64,000 nt of DNA from a virus, in the IMG/VR virus record IMGVR_UViG_3300049434_000028, positions 1 to 64,000 of that record; one strand, written 5' to 3'. Each line of letters opens with the position of its first letter. Position 1 is the stretch's first letter. Shown one piece after another: positions 53,852 to 61,453 of this stretch. The translations under genes and the position numbers were made by a program. Below the pieces are notes generated by a model. That model made no database searches and was not told the origin of the DNA. It was given only the letters and a program-made list of their open reading frames with translations.

Positions 53852-56592
53852 CGGGGCCCTCCTCTGTCCTTCAGCACCGGTACCGGCGAGGCCTCGACCG
53901 CGTACACCAACGGCGGCGGGTCGGCCACGATACCGATCGACGCCTCCTGCGCGTAGATGGTCGGTGCATCGAAGCCACGGAAGCTGATCCCTGCTCGCCC
54001 GGCCAGAGAGAGTGCGCCAGCGCCGGACAGAGAGAGCGGGCTGCCCTCGTTGATCGCCACAACGACGGCCAGCGCGCCTGCACCGCTCAGCGGCACGTCC
54101 TGCCGAGCCCCCGACACGACGCCTTCGAGGAGCGCGCCCAAACCGGTAAGCGCCACGGCCGCCGACGTCTGGACGGTCGTGGCGATGCCCAGCACTCCCA
54201 GACTGGATAGCTGGGCGCTCCCCGTCGTCGTCAGCGTCGTGGTGAGGGTGAGCGCGCCTGCACCGCTCAGCACTGCAGCAGCAACCGCGGTAGCCGACAC
54301 CTGCGCAACGACGAGCTGGCCAGCGCCAGAGAGCCCCAGGGGCTGAGTTATCGCCAGGGTGCCCGTGTCGACCAGCGTGCCAGAGCCGTTCAACGGAACC
54401 GCGCTGGACGCCGTTGGAGCGCTGCCCGCGGTGACCAACGTTCCAGACCCGGCCAGCACGAAGGAGACGGACACGGCCGGGGTGCCCGCGCCCGCCAACG
54501 TGCCGCTACCGGACAGCGGGACGGCGCGCGACGTCGTGATGGACGTAGGCACCGGGACGAGTTGGCCAGAGCCACTCAGAACACCTGGTTGCGAGTACGC
54601 GGGCACCCCGAGCAGAGAGAGCACTCCTGCGCCCGTCAGCGGAACGGCGCGTGACGCGGTCATCCCGGTCCCAGCCGGAACGAGTGAGCCCGCCCCGCTC
54701 AACGACGCGGCGGCCGAGGCCGACGGCGCGCTGCCAACCGTGCCGAGCGTTCCCGATCCGGTGAGCGAGAGGGCGCGCGGGAAATCCGGCGTGCCGGTCG
54801 TGGTCAGCGTTCCCGATCCACTCAGGGTGTCGCTACCCGTGTACGACGGCAGGATGAGGAACGAGAGCGCTCCCGTGCCGGATAGCGCCAGCGGAACCGT
54901 GAACGCCGGGGATCCCGTTGTGACCAGGCTTCCCGAGCCGGTCAGTGTGGCCGAGCCCGAGGTCGAGACCAAGGCCGCCAGCGTCAATGCGCCAGATCCG
55001 GCGAGCGCCGTTGCGCCGCTGGCCGTGAGCGCCGTGGTGAACGTCAACGAGCCGGATCCGCTGAGCGCCCTGGCGCCGGACGCCGTCGTCAACGATGCGA
55101 CCGGAGTCAGCGCACCGCTGCCGGAGAGCGACGCGCTTCCCGACACCGTGACCAGGCTGGCCGAGCCCGTCAACGACCCGGAGCCCGAAAGCACGCCCGG
55201 CCCGGTGAAGGCGATGGTGCTCGCCAAGGACAGCGTTCCCGAGCCCGTCAACGCAGCCGTGGCCGATGCCGTCGGCGCGCTCCCTACGGGCGAGAGCACA
55301 CCGGAGCCAGACAACGCCATGGAGACCGGGAACGCGGGAGTCGCGGCCGTCAGGGTCAGCGTGCCCGACCCGGTCAGCGGCGCGTTGTCCAACGGGCCAG
55401 GGAAGTTGATCCCGCCGACAACCGTTATGCCTGTATTCGAGGATGAGGTAATAACAGCGAGATCGACGCGGTTGAGCGGAATCGCAATCGTGATCGCACC
55501 GGAATGCCGAGTGGTCCAACTAGAGGCGTCCGAAGAGGTCTCTAGGAAGATCGTCCCAGATGATTCCCGGAACCGCAGGTACCTGTGCGTAGTGGCGCTG
55601 TAAGTGAAGGTGGTGCCGGAGGTTATCGTCCCGTCAATCTTGATCGTAGTGAACACAGTGCCATTGGTGATCTGGAAATTCACGTCATGGGCAGTGGTGT
55701 TGAACGAAGTAGACGTGTTCACCGGAAAATAGAGGTTCCACCACACGGTGTTGCTCGTAGCAACGGGAATCGTCAGCGTATCCAGGTAGGCCGAACTGCC
55801 CACCAAGTTAACGCAGAAGGACGGCAGCGAATGCACACTGTTGAATGCACTGTTCACCGGGAATGTCGCGGTGCCGTTCCCGATAGTGACCGAGGTGTTG
55901 GCAGAGTACATCTGATTGCTAGGCAGACTCTGCCCTGTAGTGAATGTGCCGGACCCGTTGAACCCCTCAATGAAGGTGGAGGCCGTGATCCCGGTGGTGT
56001 AGAACAAGGTGTCGAAGCCCTTGAACTCCACCCACCCAGGCTCTGTGGTGACGTTGACGCTGCCGTCAGTAAGATCCGTTGACCCGGTATTACCGTAGTT
56101 AATGGTCGCGTTGCCGGACGTTCCCGCCGAGACCTTGTACCCGATCTCCACAACAATGCAGTCACCCGCCGTCACGGCGAGGCTGGACAGCGTCTTACCG
56201 ACTTCCCCGCGGCCGGTGGCCGTCGTCGTCCACGACGTAGCGCCATCCGTGTTGGTCAGCAGAGTTCCGCGCAGCGTGTCGGTGGTCCCCTGCGTCACGA
56301 AGATGTGGACGTGGGTGACCATCGTGACGCCAGCAGGCGCCAGAACGCCGAAAGCCCACGACACCGTAGCGGTCGCAGGAATAGTCCCGGACGTACCCAA
56401 AGGCAGGGATACCCCGCGATACAGCAGGGTCTTATCGGTCGACGATACGACCGCGCGAGTCTTGGTCGCGGCGGCGTTGGTCTTTACGCCCAACCGGCCG
56501 GTGACGAAGGAGGTGGCATCGGTCCAGTCGCCCCGCACGGTGGTCGGGGTGAAAGAGGAGGCGGCGTTGGAGATATAGACCCTGACGGTCAT
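53848..56592 (-). CDS. Repeat-rich fibre or head-decoration protein, 914 aa
   Basis: N-terminal region (MTVRVYISNAASSFTPTTVRGDWTDATSF ...) matches a common actinophage virion domain; residues about 200-390 look like a lectin-type domain. From about residue 405 to 870 there are about 23 tandem units of about 20 residues with core ALSGSGTLxxxGxPxxxxx (L[ST]G[ST]G[ATSV]L), likely a beta-solenoid or beta-prism stack. The C-terminus (GFDAPTIYAQEASIGIVADPPPLVYAVEA) is non-repetitive. Place between capsid and neck genes suggests a head fibre or long tail fibre. Confidence 0.7.
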   Translation of the reverse strand: MTVRVYISNAASSFTPTTVRGDWTDATSFVTGRLGVKTNAAATKTRAVVSSTDKTLLYRGVSLPLGTSGTIPATATVSWAFGVLAPAGVTMVTHVHIFVTQGTTDTLRGTLLTNTDGATSWTTTATGRGEVGKTLSSLAVTAGDCIVVEIGYKVSAGTSGNATINYGNTGSTDLTDGSVNVTTEPGWVEFKGFDTLFYTTGITASTFIEGFNGSGTFTTGQSLPSNQMYSANTSVTIGNGTATFPVNSAFNSVHSLPSFCVNLVGSSAYLDTLTIPVATSNTVWWNLYFPVNTSTSFNTTAHDVNFQITNGTVFTTIKIDGTITSGTTFTYSATTHRYLRFRESSGTIFLETSSDASSWTTRHSGAITIAIPLNRVDLAVITSSSNTGITVVGGINFPGPLDNAPLTGSGTLTLTAATPAFPVSMALSGSGVLSPVGSAPTASATAALTGSGTLSLASTIAFTGPGVLSGSGSLTGSASLVTVSGSASLSGSGALTPVASLTTASGARALSGSGSLTFTTALTASGATALAGSGALTLAALVSTSGSATLTGSGSLVTTGSPAFTVPLALSGTGALSFLILPSYTGSDTLSGSGTLTTTGTPDFPRALSLTGSGTLGTVGSAPSASAAASLSGAGSLVPAGTGMTASRAVPLTGAGVLSLLGVPAYSQPGVLSGSGQLVPVPTSITTSRAVPLSGSGTLAGAGTPAVSVSFVLAGSGTLVTAGSAPTASSAVPLNGSGTLVDTGTLAITQPLGLSGAGQLVVAQVSATAVAAAVLSGAGALTLTTTLTTTGSAQLSSLGVLGIATTVQTSAAVALTGLGALLEGVVSGARQDVPLSGAGALAVVVAINEGSPLSLSGAGALSLAGRAGISFRGFDAPTIYAQEASIGIVADPPPLVYAVEASPVPVLKDRGGPR

Positions 56593-56647
56593 TACTCCAC
56601 CCCCTCCCTACCTGACACCCCTCCTTCGTGCTCAGGAAGGAGCGCGA

Positions 56648-56992
56648 CTAGCTCTGGGTGTAGGTGAAGGTGACCGTGTAGGTGCCCTGGCTGGCGAACG
56701 CCTGCGAGGTCACGGATGCACCGTCGTAGTACGTGCCCGCCGTGACCGCAGAGTGCACGCCTGCACCAACGAGGGTGGTACCGGTCGGGATGTCAAAGAC
56801 CGCGGTGGCCGAAGTGACACCGGCCGAGCTGGCCGACCAGGACAGGCTCTTACGCGCATACGCCGGGGAACCACCGGAAGGCTCGGTACCTGCCGACGCG
56901 CCGGGGGCGGTGGTGTAGACCGCCCCGTAGAGGGCCGAGCCCTTGTACGCGTCGGACAGGATGTTCTTCATCGCGTTGGTCTGGATTGCCAT
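56648..56992 (-). CDS. Phage tail fibre-like small protein, 114 aa
   Basis: ATG at 56992. Sequence AIQTNAMKNILSDAYKGSALYGAVYTTAPG, SAYARKSLSWS-type stretch and DIPTGTTLVGAGVHSAVTAGTYYDGASVTSQAFASQGTYTVTF form a widely shared actinophage structural protein (often labelled tail fibre or minor tail protein). Eight-stranded beta pattern is likely. Could be a capsid or fibre decoration. Confidence 0.7.
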   Translation of the reverse strand: MAIQTNAMKNILSDAYKGSALYGAVYTTAPGASAGTEPSGGSPAYARKSLSWSASSAGVTSATAVFDIPTGTTLVGAGVHSAVTAGTYYDGASVTSQAFASQGTYTVTFTYTQS

Positions 56993-56995
56993 GGG

Positions 56996-57268
56996 TCACG
57001 CCTCCGTAGCGGGGTAGAAAGTCCCGGCGTCCGCGACTGCGAGGCCTTCTGGGACGTAGGTGGCTCCGTCGTACCCGCCGGGTCCAGCGTCGTACTCTTC
57101 CGACACCTCGACGAACTGCCAACGCTCCCGAGCGTCCGCAACGTAGGCCTCGATGTACCGGTCTCGCACGTAATCCGTGGCGGTCATCTCCGCGGTCCCA
57201 CCGGGAACCGCGACAATGCTCCTGCATGTCACGCGCCGCTTGTCGATGCGCGGGTCTACCTCAGTCAT
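56996..57268 (-). CDS. Hypothetical virion-region protein, 90 aa
   Basis: Sequence EVDPRIDKRRVTCRSIVAVPGGTAEMTATDYVRDRYIEAYVADARERWQFVEV, then an acidic Gly-rich tail. A beta hairpin and a helix with charge repeats are likely. No family recognised; probably head-tail-associated by location. Confidence 0.55.
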   Translation of the reverse strand: MTEVDPRIDKRRVTCRSIVAVPGGTAEMTATDYVRDRYIEAYVADARERWQFVEVSEEYDAGPGGYDGATYVPEGLAVADAGTFYPATEA

Positions 57269-57286
57269 CCACGTACCTCTCTGCTC

Positions 57287-58105
57287 CTATGCCGGTGAGT
57301 AGCCCTCGACGCGCAGGATCACGCTATCTGGTGTAGGGGCCGCAACGTATGCGAGAGCGGCCTTGGCGAGCAGGGTCAGCGATCCGTACCCGAAGAAAAG
57401 AGGTGCGAGCTGACCGGCATTCGCCACCAACACGCCCTCGCCGGATAGAGCGACCGACGTGAAATTCGGCGCCCCCGACAACTTCAACACGCCGGTTCCG
57501 TTGAGCACGGCCACCGCGGGCCGCCCGACCACCAGCGAGCCGTAGCCCGCGAAGGTCGCATTGTTAGGTCCGCTCTCCGGGTTCGGCGCGGGCGGATCGG
57601 CCGAGGCCACCGCTGCACCGTCGAACGTGCCGCTGCGTCGAAGCCAGATCGGCTTCGCCTGGTTCGGACCGATGGTGCCGAGCTGGATGCCCAGCGCCTT
57701 CGATGGTGCAAGCGAGAACGGCGATGCCAACGACGGAGCCGTGCCCTTATCAGGCACCTTTACCGCCTGCTCCTCGGCCGCGTTGATGCTGCTCGCCGGG
57801 TTGTCGTCCGGTGCGATGTCGATCGTCTGGCCGCCCGGCTTCTGGAACGTCAACCAGGCGACCGCATTGCTGAGCGGGTAGCGCGGATGCCGGTTGACCA
57901 CGAACACGCACTGGTAGTCCACCGCGTTCTGCGAGAACTCGACCGGCGTGGCGCTGGGGAACACCGCACCGATGACGCCGCCGTGGACGACCGACCGAGA
58001 CACCCAACCGCCCAGACTCAGACCGGCCGCGCCATCGGCGGAATCGCCTGACGTAGCGTCAGGAACAGAGAGCCGGTACTCGATCTGGCTCGGGGCGATG
58101 GCCAT
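57287..58105 (-). CDS. Virion protein with C-terminal GxGxL repeats, 272 aa
   Basis: N-terminal half (YRLSVPDATSGDSADGAAGLSLGGWVS, QNAVDYQCVFVVNRHPRYPLSNAVAWLTFQKP, IDIAPDDNPASSINAAEEQAV) is a beta domain of phage structural type. The C-terminal 90 residues contain FAGYGSLVVG, LNGTGVLKLSG and LSGEGVLVANAG, the same repeat type as the 914-residue protein. It may be a head decoration or an anchor for that fibre. Confidence 0.62.
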   Translation of the reverse strand: MAIAPSQIEYRLSVPDATSGDSADGAAGLSLGGWVSRSVVHGGVIGAVFPSATPVEFSQNAVDYQCVFVVNRHPRYPLSNAVAWLTFQKPGGQTIDIAPDDNPASSINAAEEQAVKVPDKGTAPSLASPFSLAPSKALGIQLGTIGPNQAKPIWLRRSGTFDGAAVASADPPAPNPESGPNNATFAGYGSLVVGRPAVAVLNGTGVLKLSGAPNFTSVALSGEGVLVANAGQLAPLFFGYGSLTLLAKAALAYVAAPTPDSVILRVEGYSPA

Positions 58106-58116
58106 CTACTCCTGCT

Positions 58117-58626
58117 TCACCAGGTCAGGCCGCGCTCGTCCAGCCAGGACGCCACCCACCGCGGGACGCGGTAGCGGCGGCCTTCCAGGAACGTGAACGT
58201 GTTGCCGTACCCGAGGGTGATGTCCTCCAGGTCGGTGTTGATGCGCACGACGACCTTCTCATTGAGGTATTCGACCGTCTGTGCGTGAACGACGCCGTTG
58301 GCCTGAGCCTGGGCCTGCGGGTCGGGAAGCTCCTCGATCTGCATCGTGGCGGTGCTGGATCCGATGAGACGCGGGGCGTCATCATCGTCGTCGTCCTCGT
58401 CCATGCGCGTCACCGCGCCGGAGTTAGCGTTGATGACCTCGCGGGTCTCCAGGTCGATGATGTCCTCGTCGACCGAACGTGCAGCGGCCTGCGTCAACAA
58501 GCTGATCTCACCCTCACGGGCCTTGATCTCCTCCGAGTGCTCGCGCGCGAGTTCTTCCCGCTTGCGACCGGTGACGTCGCCAGGGCGCGCCTGACGACCA
58601 GGACGGGTACGCGGCTGTGCTGTCAT
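58117..58626 (-). CDS. Head-associated hypothetical protein, 169 aa
   Basis: ATG 58626. Residues 1-45 are basic and helical (RPGRQARPGDVTGRKREELAREHSEE), residues about 50-95 contain an Asp run, and the end (VEYLNEKVVVRINTDLEDITLGYGNTFTFLEGRRYRVPRWVASWLDERGL) is a strand-helix unit like head-completion or decoration proteins. Directly after the major capsid protein in gene order. Confidence 0.6.
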   Translation of the reverse strand: MTAQPRTRPGRQARPGDVTGRKREELAREHSEEIKAREGEISLLTQAAARSVDEDIIDLETREVINANSGAVTRMDEDDDDDDAPRLIGSSTATMQIEELPDPQAQAQANGVVHAQTVEYLNEKVVVRINTDLEDITLGYGNTFTFLEGRRYRVPRWVASWLDERGLTW

Positions 58627-58714
58627 GAATGACTCCCTGAGTAGGTGTCCGATGCACCGCGGAGCCCATGCCTGGAATCAGCAGGAACGGACCCCGCGGC
58701 GGGATCACGGGTGA

Positions 58715-58733
58715 AACTGACGAACGGTCAGTT
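58715..58733. terminator. Hairpin at the end of the major capsid gene
   Basis: A 7-bp stem (AACTGAC / GTCAGTT) with loop GAACG includes the stop codon of the capsid gene; on the minus strand it is followed by TTCACC. Partial terminator or RNA processing site. Confidence 0.5.
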
Positions 58734-59714
58734 GGTCTCGCAGATCACGACGGAGTTGTCCGTAATCAGGCCAAATCCCCATATTGCATACCAGGCTAGG
58801 GCGTGCTCCCTGCCAAAATCGAGGATACCGCCATCTCTCAATTCGACAGGAAGCGAGATCGCGTGACCGAACGCATTGTCGCCCATGAAGATCGCCTGGT
58901 AGACATCGGACGCCGAGCCGCCAGCACCAACCAGCTTCTTGACCTGAGTGGTCTCGATGAAGACGACGTCCGCGATCCGGCCGATCTCGCCGAGCATGAA
59001 GTTGCCGGGGGCCGCGTACTTCGTGACCTCGATGAACTCGGGGTCGTCACGCAGCTTGCGCGACTGGTGCGGGTGCACGAACGCGACGTAGGTCTCGCCG
59101 AGACGCGGGACATTCTTGGTCGCGAGGGTCTCCACGGCGTCCTTGATGGACGAGACGCGGAGCACGTACGCACCGGTCATCGCTGCACGGTTGGCAGCAA
59201 CGGTGCCGTCGTCGTACGGCGAAGTCGGGGTGATCGCGCCGGTCGGGGGGAGGTAACCGAAGATGACCGACGTCGCCGTCAGGATCGTGTCGCGGGCCGA
59301 GCCGTCCAGGTACAGGGCCATGTTGCGGCCGAGCAGCCGGGAGGCCGACGCCATGACGTCGTCGAACGAAGCGTTGAGCAGCAGCTCGGAGACCGCGATT
59401 GCATAGCCCTGCTCCGCGACGGTGATCTGATACTGCGACGCCGACAGCGCGTTGGTCTGCATGCGCACACCCTCAACGAGCTGCGAGGCAGCGCCGAGGT
59501 TGTTGTACCGCATGAAGTTGACCGTGAGACCGGGCTGCACGCCCAGCTCGGTCTTCTTGACCGCGAACTGCTCGAATCGCAGGATCGGCATGCTCTGGAA
59601 CAAGATCTCCTTGCTCCAGATGCTCTGGATTGCCGCAGAGAGCTGCGCGTTCGCACCGGCATACGCGGTCGGACTCGCACTCAGGAACGGCGTACCGGTG
59701 ATGGCTGATGCCAC
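58728..59714 (-). CDS. Major capsid protein (HK97 fold, N4-gp56-like)
   Basis: 328 residues from GTG 59714, with an AAGGAGGT ribosome site. SAAIQSIWSKEILFQSMPILRFEQFAVKKTELG (N-arm and start), TVNFMRYNNLGAASQLVEGVRMQTNALSASQYQITVAEQGYAIAVSELLLNASFDDVMASASRLLGRNMAL, then AFVHPHQSRKLRDDPEFIEVTKYAAPGNFMLGEIG and NAFGHAISLPVELRDGGILDFGREHALAWYAIWGFGL. This order of N-arm, E-loop and A-domain fits the N4-gp56 type. Position after scaffold supports it. Confidence 0.9.
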   Translation of the reverse strand: MASAITGTPFLSASPTAYAGANAQLSAAIQSIWSKEILFQSMPILRFEQFAVKKTELGVQPGLTVNFMRYNNLGAASQLVEGVRMQTNALSASQYQITVAEQGYAIAVSELLLNASFDDVMASASRLLGRNMALYLDGSARDTILTATSVIFGYLPPTGAITPTSPYDDGTVAANRAAMTGAYVLRVSSIKDAVETLATKNVPRLGETYVAFVHPHQSRKLRDDPEFIEVTKYAAPGNFMLGEIGRIADVVFIETTQVKKLVGAGGSASDVYQAIFMGDNAFGHAISLPVELRDGGILDFGREHALAWYAIWGFGLITDNSVVICETN

Positions 59715-59743
59715 GCGGGGTCTACCTCCTTGGAAGGGGAGCC

Positions 59744-59757
59744 ACTCGGTACCGAGT
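59744..59757. promoter_or_regulatory. Perfect 14-bp palindrome upstream of capsid gene
   Basis: ACTCGGT-ACCGAGT lies in the 72-base gap between scaffold and capsid genes, 30 bases ahead of the capsid start on the minus strand. It could be a processing hairpin or an operator. Confidence 0.45.
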
Positions 59758-59786
59758 AACTCCAGGCTTGCTGGATCGGACGGTGG

Positions 59787-60644
59787 TTACCGCCCACGTA
59801 CTTGCTGACTTGCCGCTTCCAGCAGCCTGCCCCGGTTCTTCATGTACGTCGCCATGTCCATGTTGCTGATCTGCTCAGCAGTAAACGTTTCCTGTCCCGA
59901 CTGGTTCTCCATTGGCCCAACTGGTGGTGCTGTCACCCCGGTGCCGCGAGCCTGCTGGCGTGCCTGCTGGTACGCACTCGCCTGCTCCTGCTGCGCCTGG
60001 GTGACCTGGCTGAGGATATTGCCCGTCGTCTCGATTGCGCGAGAGACGTTGGCGTCGATCTCTTCTATCGAGTTACCCGCTACCCAGGAATGCAGCTCCG
60101 GCATGATGTTGTCGCTCTCCTCCGCGAGCCGCCGTGCACGGTGCTCATTGAGGAGCTGGAACTGCCGCTCGCGTTCCAGCAGGGCGTCGCGCTGCGCAAT
60201 CTGCGACTGCAGGTCCGACATCTGCGCGCTCCAGGCCTGCTGCGTCTCCTCCAGCTTCTGCTCGAAGCTGAGGTTCTTGACGCGCTCGGCCTCGGCCGCT
60301 GCCTCGGCATCCTTGCGCGCCTTCTCCTCCGCGGCCAGCCGGGCCTGGGTGTCGGCCTCGATCTTCTTGAGCCGCTCCTCCTGCTCCGTGATCTTGCCGT
60401 AGAGCTTGTCCTTCTCCTGCTTGCGCGCGGCCTCGATGTCGGCAGCCGTGAAGGTCTGGACGCCGCCGTTCTGCTGCGTCGGCGGGGGCTCGACCGGCAC
60501 CGGTACCGGGAGCGGCGGGACTGTGATCGTGTTGCCCGCGGGCTCATTGCCGCCGCTGGCCCCGGCGATCGGGAAGATCGGCGTGCCGTTCTTGCGGTAC
60601 CCGAGCACCTCGCGGGGGCCATGGGTAAGGATTCTGGGTCGCAT
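59787..60644 (-). CDS. Capsid scaffold protein
   Basis: 285 residues from ATG 60644, chosen because AAGGA lies 7 bases upstream. N-terminal Pro-rich stretch (PPLPVPVPVEPPPTQQ) then a long Glu/Lys/Gln/Ala coiled coil (QEKDKLYGKITEQEERLKKIEADTQ through RERQFQLLNEHRARRLAEE), ending in an Arg-rich segment (YMKNRGRLLEAASQQVRGR). This profile and the location next to the capsid gene are classic for scaffolds. The basic C-terminus probably binds the capsid protein. Confidence 0.85.
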   Translation of the reverse strand: MRPRILTHGPREVLGYRKNGTPIFPIAGASGGNEPAGNTITVPPLPVPVPVEPPPTQQNGGVQTFTAADIEAARKQEKDKLYGKITEQEERLKKIEADTQARLAAEEKARKDAEAAAEAERVKNLSFEQKLEETQQAWSAQMSDLQSQIAQRDALLERERQFQLLNEHRARRLAEESDNIMPELHSWVAGNSIEEIDANVSRAIETTGNILSQVTQAQQEQASAYQQARQQARGTGVTAPPVGPMENQSGQETFTAEQISNMDMATYMKNRGRLLEAASQQVRGR

Positions 60645-60731
60645 GTATCCGTCCTTCGCGTGTCCGTAGGCCCTGACGGGCCGAGCAGTGGCATGCACGC
60701 TAGCTGGACGGCACGCAAGGGTGTGCGAGGG

Positions 60732-61445
60732 TTACTCGCCTGCCACGCGCCGGGTAGAGCGGCCAGTGATGGAGGTCTTCAACGCCGCTCGCCACTCGGG
60801 GTACTTCTCGCCGAACGTGGACTTCTCCCCCGCGGCGGTCCTGGTGATGACGTAGCCGCCTTTGGACATCCGGAACGGTTTCGAGCAGCGCTGCATGTAG
60901 TCCAGCATCGCGCCCTGATGCGCCTGCGGATCCCCCCAGGCCGGAGTGACGAAATTGCTGACCGTTACCGGCGTCGCTGCCGCAGTCCCATGGGTAACGT
61001 TGATGACGTAGGAGTCGGACTCCACCGGGTCGCACACCTCAGCGGCGTAGAGCACGCCCGAGCCGTTGTCCCACCACCCATTGCACCGCGGGTCGACGAA
61101 CCATTCGAGCACCTCGTGCGAGAGCACGCTGGCCACCGAGAGGGTGTTGGTCAAGGCGTTGCCCCCGTTGTCCAGCACCGGCCCAGCGAAGACCCGGCCG
61201 TACTGCGTGCCGTCAGGATCCTCGGTGTGCCAGCCGAGCGCGCCTTCCTGGTCGCTGTCGTCGAACACGCCGAGCACCACCGCACTCGGCGGGATGTGCG
61301 CGGTATCGGGGTAGTAAATGACCGGGATCGGGAGCAGGCCCCACAACGGCGCGGCATGCAGGCGAAGCTGAGTCGCGCACGCACGAGTCATCGTTGCGAC
61401 GTCGTTGTTGCTGACCCGAGTGGACTTGTTGACGATAGCCAACAC
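60732..61445 (-). CDS. HExxE-type metallopeptidase-like protein
   Basis: 237 residues starting at 61445. The central SVLSHEVLEWFVDPRCNGWWDNGSGVLYAAEVCDPVESDSYVINV carries HEVLE-x3-DP and a following Glu/Asp set, a pattern of a zinc-binding family found in phages and bacteria. Its N-terminal part (AIVNKSTRVSNNDVATMTRACATQL, PIPVIYYPD) and C-terminal (HQGAMLDYMQRCSKPFRMSKGGYVI) look structural. It lies in the usual place of a prohead protease, between portal and scaffold, but HExxE is not a proven protease motif here. Confidence 0.6.
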   Translation of the reverse strand: MLAIVNKSTRVSNNDVATMTRACATQLRLHAAPLWGLLPIPVIYYPDTAHIPPSAVVLGVFDDSDQEGALGWHTEDPDGTQYGRVFAGPVLDNGGNALTNTLSVASVLSHEVLEWFVDPRCNGWWDNGSGVLYAAEVCDPVESDSYVINVTHGTAAATPVTVSNFVTPAWGDPQAHQGAMLDYMQRCSKPFRMSKGGYVITRTAAGEKSTFGEKYPEWRAALKTSITGRSTRRVAGE

Positions 61446-61453
61446 GGCGAATC

